Source: a virus. Taken from it: a stretch of DNA of 35,823 nucleotides. A program made the translations under genes and the position numbers. How positions within the stretch are numbered: position 1 is the first letter of the stretch; each line of letters begins with the position of its first letter. The stretch lies in the IMG/VR virus record IMGVR_UViG_3300010397_000068, positions 1-35,823 of that record. One strand, 5' to 3'. This document shows, piece after piece, positions 1 through 6,238 of this stretch. The notes under the pieces are model-generated. The model was given only the letters and a program-made list of their open reading frames with translations, searched no databases and was not told the origin of the DNA.

Positions 1-123
1 CTGGTAGAGCGACGAGAGTGGCTGGCCCAGGTACAGCTCGAGGTCGTACAGCAGGTTCTGCCGCCGCATCGACTCCAGCGGCGACATCTCCATGCGCGTG
101 ACCTGGTCGATCAGCGCAGCTGC
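1..123. repeat. Terminal direct repeat marking a circular contig
   Basis: Bases 1-123 are identical to 35701-35823. Identity stops only because the window ends. The repeat lies inside the portal coding sequence and the reading frame runs through it, so it most likely represents the overlap of a closed circle (unit length 35,700 bp) and not a biological terminal repeat, which would more often sit between genes. Confidence 0.95.
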
Positions 124-165
124 GAGGCTGCCTCTATCCTGTTTGAACCATGGCGTTGCGCCCAC
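1..165 (-). CDS. Portal protein, N-terminal part (gene continues at 35700 on the circle)
   Basis: This is the 5' end of the portal gene whose remainder is at 34015-35823. Reading the minus strand across the circle junction, the frame is open back to a stop at 229-231. I chose the GTG at 163-165 because GGAAGG lies 9 nt upstream and there is no ATG between that GTG and the internal ATG at 91-93. The 24 extra residues include PWFKQDRGSLAAALIDQVTR, which looks like portal N-terminal sequence. The joined protein would be about 616 residues. The alternative start is the ATG at 93, giving 592 residues. Confidence 0.8.
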   Translation of the reverse strand, partial: MGATPWFKQDRGSLAAALIDQVTRMEMSPLESMRRQNLLYDLELYLGQPLSSLYQ

Positions 166-284
166 GCTCCAGCACCTTCCGGTGGCGGCGCGCGTGGTCG
201 TTTCGTCGTTGGTGCGCCTGGTTGTATGTCATTGCAATGATTCGATAACGCAGTGCTCGAACCGGGGACAATGTCCCCGCTTGG
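166..284. other. Intergenic region upstream of portal
   Basis: This 119-nt gap lies between the 66-residue gene and the portal start. It contains one copy of the CGGGGACA-N-TGTCCCCG palindrome (263-279) and the portal ribosome-binding site. I see no convincing promoter and no other gene. Confidence 0.5.
263..279. repeat. 17-bp palindrome, copy 1 of 3
   Basis: CGGGGACAATGTCCCCG has 8-bp arms around one central base. The same element (central base complemented) recurs at 8834-8850 and 26186-26202. This copy lies between the 66-residue gene and the portal ribosome-binding site. Confidence 0.85.
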
Positions 285-485
285 TCAGTCCTGCTTTTTG
301 CCCTTGCCGGCCTTCGGCGTCGACTCTTCGACGGGGCCGGAGATCGCGGCGTCCATCTTGGTCAGCGCGTCTTGCGAGGCGAGCCGATCTGGGGGCGAAA
401 CGTTGTGCATGTGAGGCGCGCCCGCGAGCAGGAACCGAACGACCCGCGCCTCTTCTTTCTCGAACTCGACGGTGATTTTGGCCAT
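285..485 (-). CDS. Hypothetical protein between terminase and portal (66 aa)
   Basis: The ATG is at 485, just after the terminase stop (494-496). The predicted protein starts MAKITVEFEKEEARVVRFLL and has a lysine-rich tail ending KGKKQD. The Shine-Dalgarno is weak (GGGGTAAG), so translation may be coupled to the terminase gene. I do not recognise a family. Small proteins in this position are common in packaging modules, and its place argues for a virion-assembly or packaging role, but nothing in the sequence proves it. Confidence 0.65.
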   Translation of the reverse strand: MAKITVEFEKEEARVVRFLLAGAPHMHNVSPPDRLASQDALTKMDAAISGPVEESTPKAGKGKKQD

Positions 486-493
486 TCGCGCGC

Positions 494-1900
494 TTACCCC
501 AGCCTTCTGCGTCTGTCAGCAAAATATCCGCGGTGACTGGTGGGCTGCGCCTCCTGCTGGCGCTTCATGTACTCCTCGAACGGGTCGAGCAGCTTCTTTG
601 GCGGCGGCGGCGGTGGCAGCGCGCGCAGCATGTCCCGGGCGTAGCGGTGGGCGTACAGCCAGGCGTCGCCCAGGTCGGAGTGGTCGGCGTCCGTTGCCAC
701 CTTGCCGGGCCTCTTCCAGCGCAGCCGGCGCGCCTCGCGCAGCATTGCCGACTCGGGCTCAACGGTGGCAACGCCGCTGCGCAAGTCGTCGTTCAGCGTC
801 TGGATGAATTCGACCTTGCGGGCCTTGTCGGCCATCACCCACAAGATCTTCGGGGCGTCGTTGCGGAAGGTCTCGATCGTCTTCTTCGTCGTGTGGCCAG
901 CCGGGTCGAACACCACCGGGCCCGGGAAGCGCTCCTGCTGCTGCAGGATCTTCTCGAACAGCTGGTGGTTGGTCTGCTTGCCGTCCCATTCGACGATCCA
1001 CCCCAGGTGGGCCCTGTCTCGCGCCTGGGTGACGTCCACGCGGCTGAGGGCGTCTTTGTCGCTGAAGCCGAAGTCGAGCCCGTAGACGTGCGCGTAGAAC
1101 GGCGCCGGCGCGGCAATGACCGCCTTGTCGGGGATGGCGTACACCAGGGCGTCGGGGTCGACGATCCAGAGCCCGAGCCACTCACGCCGATAAATTATGC
1201 TGTCTTCAGTGAGCTTGAAGCGCTCGCGCGACTCCTGCAGCGGGTCGCGCCCCTGCCGGGTGAAGAACGGGTTCTGTGAGGCGTTGACCGGCGGGCCGCA
1301 CTTCCACTTCGATTCGTGGCAGGCGTCGAAAAAGAACCCTTCGGCGACCGGGCCCGGCGTGCCGTTGGCCCACACCTGGCCGAGGTAGTCGAGCGTGACC
1401 GGGAAGATCGCCGACTCGCATTCGTGGGCGAACCAGTCGGGCGCCAGCTGCGCCTCGTCGATGTCGACGAAATGCGCCTTGCGGCCGCGAGCTCGGGCGA
1501 CGTCGCTGCGATCGTGGAAGCTGAAGATCTCCAGCCGCCGTCCCTCGAGCGACCACCACTTGTCGGACCAGTGCTCTTGCAGCCCCAGGTCGAACTCACG
1601 GTTGTACTGCTGCAGCTCCTCCCAGATGATGTCGACGCCCTGCTCACCAGTGGGCGCGAAGTAGAACACCCGCGCGTTGGTGTGCTCCTCGAACGTCTTG
1701 AGCGTCTTGCCGACGACGGCCGTGGTCTTCCCGGTGCGGCGCCCCCAGTGCCGAGACAGCAGCGGGGCCGGGTCGTCGACCAACGTGAGCTGGTAATCTG
1801 CCAGGATCGGCCGGAAGCGCTGATAGCCGTCCCAGGTGCGCGCGCCGCGCGCGGCGACTACCCGCCGGGCGAGATCGCGAACGTCATCGCCCCACTGCAT
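494..1900 (-). CDS. terL: Terminase large subunit
   Basis: ATP-driven DNA-packaging motor and nuclease, 468 residues, a usual length for the family. The N-terminal ATPase shows a Walker A variant GRRTGKT near residues 53-59 and a Walker B HFVDIDEA near 143-150. The C-terminal RNase H-like nuclease shows acidic residues in YGLDFGF (D276), VVFDPAG (D332) and DADHSDLGDAWLYAH (near 410). It ends in a proline-rich, basic tail. The ATG at 1900 has no clear Shine-Dalgarno and lies 17 nt inside the preceding small gene, suggesting coupled translation. It is followed by the 66-residue gene and then portal, the expected packaging order. Confidence 0.95.
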   Translation of the reverse strand: MQWGDDVRDLARRVVAARGARTWDGYQRFRPILADYQLTLVDDPAPLLSRHWGRRTGKTTAVVGKTLKTFEEHTNARVFYFAPTGEQGVDIIWEELQQYNREFDLGLQEHWSDKWWSLEGRRLEIFSFHDRSDVARARGRKAHFVDIDEAQLAPDWFAHECESAIFPVTLDYLGQVWANGTPGPVAEGFFFDACHESKWKCGPPVNASQNPFFTRQGRDPLQESRERFKLTEDSIIYRREWLGLWIVDPDALVYAIPDKAVIAAPAPFYAHVYGLDFGFSDKDALSRVDVTQARDRAHLGWIVEWDGKQTNHQLFEKILQQQERFPGPVVFDPAGHTTKKTIETFRNDAPKILWVMADKARKVEFIQTLNDDLRSGVATVEPESAMLREARRLRWKRPGKVATDADHSDLGDAWLYAHRYARDMLRALPPPPPPKKLLDPFEEYMKRQQEAQPTSHRGYFADRRRRLG

Positions 1901-2063
1901 CGGGAGGCAGCCGCGAGCGTTCGATCAGCTCAACCGCCAGCCGTTCGACGTACTCGTAAAACGGCGCCATGAGCCGCTGCAGACGCTCGTGGGCAGCGTC
2001 CTCCTGCTGCACCTGCCAGCGCATCCAGTTCGCGTCGGCGCGCGCCTGTTCGGCCGGCGTCAC
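1884..2063 (-). CDS. Small helical protein upstream of terL (59 aa)
   Basis: Read directly from the minus strand. A GTG at 2063 overlaps the previous stop by 4 nt (GTGA), and the frame runs to a TGA at 1884-1886. The predicted protein has a central stretch, RWQVQQEDAAHERLQRLMAP, followed by EYVERLAVELIERSRLP, which look alpha-helical and possibly coiled-coil. It overlaps the terL start by 17 nt. I do not recognise a family. Its place directly ahead of terL would suit a small terminase subunit or packaging accessory, but that is inference. Confidence 0.6.
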   Translation of the reverse strand: MTPAEQARADANWMRWQVQQEDAAHERLQRLMAPFYEYVERLAVELIERSRLPPDAVGR

Positions 2064-2185
2064 TTCGACTCGCGCGCGCTGTTGTAGGCGATCGCCGCGG
2101 CCACGTCGGGCCGCTTGCCGGCCTCGATCTCGGTCGCGATGTTCTTGCGGATGGTCTTCTTGCTGCGGCCCCGTCGAAGCGGCAT
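2060..2185 (-). CDS. Conserved very small phage protein (41 aa)
   Basis: An ATG at 2185 overlaps the preceding stop by 1 nt (TGATG), with GGAGG 5 nt upstream. The protein is very basic at its start (MPLRRGRSKKTIRKNIATEI) and continues EAGKRPDVAAAIAYNSARESK. The pattern MPL-(K/R)-x-G-x-S-xKTI-x-KNI-x-TE-x-x-AGK resembles a small basic protein that I know from many tailed phages, usually of unknown function. The close spacing with both neighbours supports a real gene. Confidence 0.8.
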   Translation of the reverse strand: MPLRRGRSKKTIRKNIATEIEAGKRPDVAAAIAYNSARESK

Positions 2186-2508
2186 CAGTCCCTCCTGAGC
2201 GGGCGGCCCCACTTGTCGACGATGAGCGATTGGCGCGACAGCAGCCGCTGGCGGGCGTAATCGTCCCGCTGGGCGCGCGCCACGGCGCTCAGGTCAAGCT
2301 GCGGCGTCGGCTCTGGCTCGGGCGGCGCGGGCGCCTTGCCGCCGTTGGCGACCCACTCTTGGTGCTTCTTCTCCAGCTCCTTGATGGCGGCCAGCATGCG
2401 GAACTTGTCGGCCTCGGGCAGCTTCTTGAACTCGCGGATGACGTCGGCCGCCGGCATTCCCATGCCGCTGGCATACGTCTCCAGCGCCTCACGGATCGCC
2501 CTCAGCAC
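2185..2508 (-). CDS. Hypothetical packaging-module protein (107 aa)
   Basis: It starts at a GTG (2508) that overlaps the previous gene by 7 nt. The N-terminal 60 residues look helical (ADVIREFKKLPEADKFRML, then a charged KELEKKHQEW stretch). A proline-rich linker (APAPPEPEPTP) follows, then a short C-terminal region ending DKWGRPLRRD. No enzymatic motif is visible. A helical, DNA-binding small terminase is one possibility given its position, with the gene at 3142-3531 as the rival candidate. Confidence 0.7.
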   Translation of the reverse strand: MLRAIREALETYASGMGMPAADVIREFKKLPEADKFRMLAAIKELEKKHQEWVANGGKAPAPPEPEPTPQLDLSAVARAQRDDYARQRLLSRQSLIVDKWGRPLRRD

Positions 2509-2729
2509 GGGAAATCCATGCTGATTTGGTCCACGTACGTCACCTGCCAGGACAACGCATCGTCCGGCACGCGGCCGCCCTCGCCGGACGTCAAGATGGC
2601 GAAGTTTTCGGGCGACGTGTAGAGCTTCTTGACCACGCCGTCGACCCTGAGCGCGTAGACCACGCGCGAGCGGTTCGGCTCATCGCCCGCCCAGGTCGGA
2701 AGGTAGTGATCCGCCTCCACGTTCAGCAC
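2502..2729 (-). CDS. Hypothetical protein (75 aa)
   Basis: I chose the GTG at 2729 because GGGAG lies about 8 nt upstream and the start overlaps the end of the GNAT gene by 7 nt. The longer open frame upstream is only the shadow of the GNAT gene. The predicted protein has alternating hydrophobic residues suggestive of beta strands (SRVVYALRVDGVVKKLYTSP) and ends VTYVDQISMDFPC. I do not recognise the family. Confidence 0.65.
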   Translation of the reverse strand: MLNVEADHYLPTWAGDEPNRSRVVYALRVDGVVKKLYTSPENFAILTSGEGGRVPDDALSWQVTYVDQISMDFPC

Positions 2730-3145
2730 GTGGCACGCTCCCACTTCACCCCGCGCCGCTCGCACCAGCGCTGCCAGCTGGGCGTGGGCAGCAGCGCCGT
2801 CATCGGCTTGAGCATGCCCATCGGCCGCCACAGCAGCGTGTCCATCAGCAGGCGCAGGCCGATGCCGTCGCCGCGGAACCCGCGCTTCACGTAGAGCATG
2901 GCGACGCCGGTCGGAGCCGCGACGACGAAGCCGAGCAGCACGCCGCCCGACTCGGCCACGTGCACCTGGCCGTCGCGCATCCAGTGGTCGACCATGGGCC
3001 CGTGCATCATCTTCCACTCGCCCCACGGGATGCTATTGCGGCGGGGCCAGCGCACCTTGACGGTGGTCTCGAACACGAACTGGTAGTCGGTCGGCCGCAT
3101 GGGGCGGATCTCGACGGGCAGCTCAGACTCGGCGACGGCGGTCAC
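2723..3145 (-). CDS. GNAT-family N-acetyltransferase-like protein (140 aa)
   Basis: The N-terminus shows an IRPMRPTDYQFVFE start typical of GNAT domains. The acetyl-CoA-binding motif A is visible as LYVKRGFRGDGIGLRLLMD (R-G-x-G-I-G). The length suits a single GNAT domain. The GTG at 3145 overlaps the preceding stop (GTGA). GNAT-like proteins next to terminase genes occur in several phage lineages, and their substrate is generally unknown. It might modify a host or virion protein; the sequence does not say which. Confidence 0.8.
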   Translation of the reverse strand: MTAVAESELPVEIRPMRPTDYQFVFETTVKVRWPRRNSIPWGEWKMMHGPMVDHWMRDGQVHVAESGGVLLGFVVAAPTGVAMLYVKRGFRGDGIGLRLLMDTLLWRPMGMLKPMTALLPTPSWQRWCERRGVKWERATC

Positions 3146-3531
3146 TTCTTCACCGCGGTCACTTCGATCGCCCCTTCCCGCCGCGCCTGCGCCGCCTCGG
3201 CCTCTCCCAGGAGGCGTTCGAGCTCCATGCGCACGCCGAGCGCGATGCGCTCGTTTTCGGTGAGCGAGACGGCGTCCTTCACGCCCACCAGCTCCCCGTA
3301 GACCTTGGCCGCCGCCGGGGACGCTTTCTCGCCCGCCAGCGCCTGCACGAACATGGCGTTCACCAGCTTGCAGATGCGCGACGGGTTCTCCTGCTTCCGC
3401 AGCGCCGCCTTGACCTTGTCGCGGTACTCGCGCTCTGCCTTGGACATTCCCCCTGGGTTGCCCGACTCACCGGGCTTGAACGGACGTCCCGGAGCGTTCC
3501 GCACAGCCAAGCTGCCTCCAGCCGCGCTCAT
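3142..3531 (-). CDS. DUF5681-like phage protein, candidate terminase small subunit (129 aa)
   Basis: The N-terminal region carries GRPFKPGESGNPGGMSKAE, matching the FKPGQSGNPxGRPK signature of DUF5681 proteins, which usually lie beside terminase genes. A basic helical part (EYRDKVKAALRKQENPSRI) and a C-terminal helix (RMELERLLGEAEAAQARRE) follow. AAGG lies about 8 nt before the ATG at 3531. It is the first full gene of the packaging transcription unit. A micro-ORF overlaps its start, and a conserved late-promoter-like element lies just upstream. A small-terminase function is likely by position but not shown. Confidence 0.75.
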   Translation of the reverse strand: MSAAGGSLAVRNAPGRPFKPGESGNPGGMSKAEREYRDKVKAALRKQENPSRICKLVNAMFVQALAGEKASPAAAKVYGELVGVKDAVSLTENERIALGVRMELERLLGEAEAAQARREGAIEVTAVKK

Positions 3532-3554
3532 TGCCGACCTTCACGTTTCGTCAT
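3528..3554 (-). CDS. Leader micro-ORF (MTKREGRQ)
   Basis: An ATG at 3554 opens an eight-codon frame whose TGA overlaps the ATG of the next gene (ATGA). It begins 7 nt after the GTAGCC of the promoter-like element, so a transcript starting there would be nearly leaderless. The lysis gene at 16127 begins with the same ATGACGAAA at the same distance from its element. It may serve translational coupling or be the start of a downstream-box-like signal. Confidence 0.4.
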   Translation of the reverse strand: MTKREGRQ

Positions 3555-3561
3555 TCACCGC

Positions 3562-3590
3562 GGCTACTCACAAACGCCGCAGCAGCGCAA
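3562..3590 (-). promoter_or_regulatory. Late-promoter-like element, copy 1 (packaging unit)
   Basis: On the minus strand, TTGCGC (3590-3585), a 17-nt spacer ending TGTGA, then GTAGCC (3567-3562). The block TGTGAGTAGCC is shared with three other intergenic copies at 16135, 20580 and 32762, always 12 nt behind a TTGNNN. It precedes the packaging genes. The -10 position does not resemble a sigma70 TATAAT. Confidence 0.65.
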
Positions 3591-3593
3591 GAG

Positions 3594-3767
3594 CTACGCT
3601 GGATGCCCGATGGCCATCTCTCGTGGCGTCGCCACCCGAATCACGTCCGCCTCGTTCGCGGTGCGCGCCGTGTGAGACCAGCGGACCCCGCGCGGCCACT
3701 TGCTGCCCATCCAGAGTCGCACCCGAATCCACCCGTGGTCGTACCGGTGTTCAATCAGCGCCACCAC
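3594..3767 (-). CDS. Hypothetical small protein (57 aa)
   Basis: The frame is open upstream to 3986, but the only convincing ribosome-binding site is GGTAGGG just ahead of two consecutive GTG codons (3767 and 3764). The predicted protein reads ALIEHRYDHGWIRVRLWMGS, then KWPRGVRWSHTARTANEADV, ending REMAIGHPA. This looks like a small beta-rich protein and is more protein-like than the rest of the frame. I do not recognise it. It lies at the 3' end of the cargo operon. The start is uncertain. Confidence 0.45.
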   Translation of the reverse strand: MVALIEHRYDHGWIRVRLWMGSKWPRGVRWSHTARTANEADVIRVATPREMAIGHPA

Positions 3768-4005
3768 CGGAGCCCTACCAGTGATTCGAAGGACACACGC
3801 GGGGCGTTCTTCTGGGGGGTTCCCCAGGCGTTGCTGCTGTTGCCCCGCGTGGCCGGCGTGTTCGCGCGACGCCGCGGGTATGTCCCTAAGAGCGCGCCCA
3901 CGTTCGCCAGTCGACCCAAGCCCCGAACGGTCGACCGAGAGGCGTTGCCCGCGCGAGCGGGCGCCTTGGCGGTGAGGCGTTTGCATTCGCTCCCAGGCTG
4001 GCGGG
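3768..4005 (-). other. Gap with several strong inverted repeats; possible structured RNA
   Basis: On the minus strand this 238-nt gap holds GCCCGC-TCGC-GCGGGC, two copies of GGTCGAC about 11 nt apart, and CTGGGG-AACC-CCCCAG. Two overlapping frames are open (one from 4057 to 3755, one from 3986 to 3594), but neither has a good start signal and neither looks clearly protein-like throughout. It could be a transcript end with stacked hairpins or a small structured RNA. There is no U-tract to support a classical terminator. Confidence 0.35.
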
Positions 4006-5772
4006 CTAGGTCTCCACCAGAGGCTGGTACGTGTCTGCCGTCTTGCCCGACAACCATGCGACAGCCTCAGTGGCGTCGGCGACGGTCGGCGGGACCCTGA
4101 GCATGTACGCCTTCCAGCGCGAGTCCGGCGTGGCGCCGGCGCGGGCGGCGGTGCGGTTGAAGATGCGAGCTCCGAACTCGGCTCGGGCCTCCGCGCTCGT
4201 CAGACTGCCGTCCGGCTCTGGCGTCGAGTTGAGCAGGCGCACCATTACGATCGGCTCGTCGTTCTCAACCTCCTTGCGGTAGAGCACGCCGTACTTGGTC
4301 CGGTTTACCGCCTTCGCTCCGGAGTCGAGCAGGTAGCGCGCGGCGCCGTAGCGCTCGATCATCACCCGCCGAACCTCCGCGTTCGCCTCGGCCTCGATTT
4401 CGGCCACCGTGATGCTGGCGGGCGCGTCGATGACGTGCGCCGGAACCCGCACACCGTGCGAGCCGTAGAGCGCCCAGCCATCGCGCCATGCGATGAACGG
4501 GCCGTCCTCCCGGTGCGGGCGGTTGTTGTCGTCCTTGGCGATGACCGTGGGCCGGTCGCTCACGATGCAGAACTTGGCGTGCATGAATCGCGGGCCGCCG
4601 TGGATGGCCGCCGCCTCGTAGTGCTGGAACTTCTCGTAGATAGGCAGCTCGAGCTTGGCGACGTGGCGGAAGAACGAGAGGTAGGCCGACCATCCGGACC
4701 AGAAGTTCCCGCCGACGTACATCCGGCCCCACCATGTCGAGCAGCGCACCAGGAACATTGCGACGGGATCGGCCGTGGCGGCGTGCGTGGCGTCGTCCGT
4801 GGCGGCGTGCGTGGCGGCGCGCGTGGCGGCGTCCGTGGCGGCGTACGTGGCGTCGGCCGTGGCGGCGGCCGTGGCGTCGGCCGTGGCGGCGCGCGTGGCG
4901 GCGTCCGTGGCGGCGCGCGTGGCGGCGTCCGTGGCGGCGCGCGTGGCGTCGTCCGTGGCGTCGGCCGTGGCGGCGCGCGTGGCGGCGTCCGTGGCGGCGC
5001 GCGTGGCGGCGTCCGTGGCGTCGGCCGTGGCGGCGTCCGTGGCGTCGGCCGTGGCGGCGCGCGTGGCGGCGTCCGTGGCGGCGCGCGTGGCGGCGTCCGT
5101 GGCGTCGGCCGTGGCGGCGTCCGTGGCGGCGGCCGTGGCGGCGCGCGTGGCGTCGTCCGTGGCGGCGCGCGTGGCGTCGTCCGTGGCGGCGCGCGTGGCG
5201 TCGTCCGTGGCGGCGCGCGTGGCGTCGTCCGTGGCGGCGCGCGTGGCGGCGTCCGTGGCGGCGCGCGTGGCGGCGTCCGTGGCGGCGCGCGTGGCGTCGT
5301 CCGTGGCGGCGCGCGTGGCGGCGTCCGTGGCGGCGCGCGTGGCGTCGTCCGTGGCGGCGGCCGCTGATCTCTTAGCCTCTGGCCGCGGTAGCGGCTTCAG
5401 CGTTCGGGTCATGTGAACCCCGCGAGCCACCGCGAAGGCGACAGCCCGCCGCAGCGCCATCTCGAGCTCGGTTTCCGTGAGGCGCCGGCCGAACAGGTCA
5501 CGCTGCTTCTGGGGGTTCTCCCGCAGCCACCAAACGCCCGCCGCAGCCGATGCAGCGATGGCACCGCCGATCGGAGACGCGCAGAACACAATCCGCTCGG
5601 GGCGCGCGAGGTTCGCCGCTTCGTACAGCCCGTTGACGGCGACCCGCATCGCGTCGCGGTCGTTGTCGTCCATCGGGGTGGTATTGAGCCCGTTGGCGAT
5701 CCAGCGGTCTCGCCACGGGGCGAGTTGGGCGCGGTGTTCCTCGGTCAGCTCGTATTTGCGTTTGGTGGCCAT
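4006..5772 (-). CDS. DUF6745-like protein with a long tetrapeptide-repeat region (588 aa)
   Basis: The ATG at 5772 has AGGAG 9 nt upstream. Three parts are visible. The helical N-terminus (about 1-135) includes WRDRWIANGLNTTPMDD and a short hydrophobic segment (GGAIAASAAAGVWWL). A repeat region (about 137-334) of A-T-x-(A/D) tetrapeptides follows, encoded by 12-bp units. The C-terminal domain (about 335-588) has NRPHREDGPFIAWRDGW and DSGAKAVNRTKYGVLYRKEV, resembling what I know as DUF6745. Function is unknown; proteins of this type occur in actinobacteria, myxobacteria and their phages. It follows the RQGDV gene by 29 nt, so the pair is one operon with its own promoter near 6230, away from the structural genes, which suggests lysogenic cargo. 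Confidence 0.75.
   Translation of the reverse strand: MATKRKYELTEEHRAQLAPWRDRWIANGLNTTPMDDNDRDAMRVAVNGLYEAANLARPERIVFCASPIGGAIAASAAAGVWWLRENPQKQRDLFGRRLTETELEMALRRAVAFAVARGVHMTRTLKPLPRPEAKRSAAAATDDATRAATDAATRAATDDATRAATDAATRAATDAATRAATDDATRAATDDATRAATDDATRAATDDATRAATAAATDAATADATDAATRAATDAATRAATADATDAATADATDAATRAATDAATRAATADATDDATRAATDAATRAATDAATRAATADATAAATADATYAATDAATRAATHAATDDATHAATADPVAMFLVRCSTWWGRMYVGGNFWSGWSAYLSFFRHVAKLELPIYEKFQHYEAAAIHGGPRFMHAKFCIVSDRPTVIAKDDNNRPHREDGPFIAWRDGWALYGSHGVRVPAHVIDAPASITVAEIEAEANAEVRRVMIERYGAARYLLDSGAKAVNRTKYGVLYRKEVENDEPIVMVRLLNSTPEPDGSLTSAEARAEFGARIFNRTAARAGATPDSRWKAYMLRVPPTVADATEAVAWLSGKTADTYQPLVET
4771..5364. repeat. Tandem 12-bp repeat array, about 49 units
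   Basis: On the plus strand the unit is GTGGCGNCGNNC, repeated without interruption or length change. The minus strand encodes GCC-ACG-NNC-GNC, that is A-T-x-(A/D) with x = Arg, Asp, Ala, rarely His or Tyr. Two of four codons are invariant and the other two vary only in their first two bases. Because the unit is 12 bp and lacks stops, several frames are open in this array; only the minus-strand frame of the 588-residue protein continues into unique sequence on both sides that looks like a protein domain. Confidence 0.95.
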
Positions 5773-5801
5773 GGTCGTCGTCTCCTTCGGTCTGATGGTG
5801 G

Positions 5802-6182
5802 TCAGTCGGCAACGTTGCGGAGCTCGGCGGGGCTGTACTCCTTCTGGATGCGGACCCGATAGGTACCCGCGTCCAGATGGATCGTCCGGTGCTCCTCGTG
5901 AATCACCGACACGCCGTGCTCGTTCGTCACCTCCAGCAGCCGATCCGGGATGAGTCCGCCGCCCAGACCGAGCGCCACCAGGTCAGGCTGCGCGGTCGTC
6001 GCCTGCTCGAGGTAGAGCGCCGCTCCCCGCTCCGCGATCCGGTGCGAATGCCCAGTCACCTCGCCGAGCGCCAGCACCACCTCGCCCTTGCCATCGTCGA
6101 GACGCTTCCGCCCCGCGACCGATTCCGTCACCTGCTCGATGAACACGTCGCCCTGCCGGTACTGCTTGTTGATCTTCTTCAT
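5802..6182 (-). CDS. Conserved RQGDV-motif protein (126 aa)
   Basis: The ATG at 6182 was chosen over the upstream GTG because GGAGG lies 8 nt before it and the -10 box overlaps the upstream codon. The protein begins MKKINKQYRQGDVFIEQV, then LALGEVTGHSHRI, and near the end HEEHRTIHLDAGTYRVRIQ. This pattern (QGDV ... GEVTGHxHR ... HxxI.L..G.Y.V..Q.E) resembles small conserved proteins found beside DUF6745/leucine-rich-repeat genes in bacteria and phages. Function is unknown. Three tandem operator-like 9-mers lie in its promoter. Confidence 0.8.
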   Translation of the reverse strand: MKKINKQYRQGDVFIEQVTESVAGRKRLDDGKGEVVLALGEVTGHSHRIAERGAALYLEQATTAQPDLVALGLGGGLIPDRLLEVTNEHGVSVIHEEHRTIHLDAGTYRVRIQKEYSPAELRNVAD

Positions 6183-6197
6183 GGTCCTAGCCTCCGT

Positions 6198-6232
6198 TTG
6201 CACACGTTACGCACGTTTCGCACAGCGGTCAA
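6198..6232 (-). promoter_or_regulatory. Sigma70-like promoter with three tandem 9-bp operator repeats
   Basis: On the minus strand, TTGACC (6232-6227), 17 nt, TAACGT (6209-6204). On the plus strand, three abutting 9-mers cover the spacer, the -10 and the start region: TTGCACACG (6198-6206), TTACGCACG (6207-6215), TTTCGCACA (6216-6224). The same repeat type sits in the same place in the early promoter at 13271-13299. A regulator bound here would block RNA polymerase. Confidence 0.7.
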
Positions 6233-6238
6233 CGAAAA

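Noticed and set aside
1-123. The terminal repeat as a biological direct terminal repeat of the virion
   Set aside because: It falls in the middle of the portal gene, and the frame continues cleanly when the ends are merged. A circular assembly overlap is simpler.
3776-3800. TTCGAATC on the minus strand as a tRNA T-loop
   Set aside because: The flanking bases do not pair into a T-stem, and there is no D-arm or acceptor stem nearby.
3755-4057. 100-residue minus-strand frame starting at 4057
   Set aside because: It overlaps the DUF6745-like gene by 52 nt, lacks a ribosome site, and has the composition of a non-coding frame. It might still be a remnant.
4771-5364. NNC codons in the 12-bp repeats as a diversity-generating retroelement target
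   Set aside because: No reverse transcriptase or template repeat is present, the variable codons are restricted to a few types, and C at the third position is normal in such G+C-rich genes.
4734-5416. Long plus-strand open frames across the repeat array
   Set aside because: They arise because a 12-bp repeat without stops leaves several frames open. Only the minus-strand frame extends into domain-like unique sequence with a good ribosome site.
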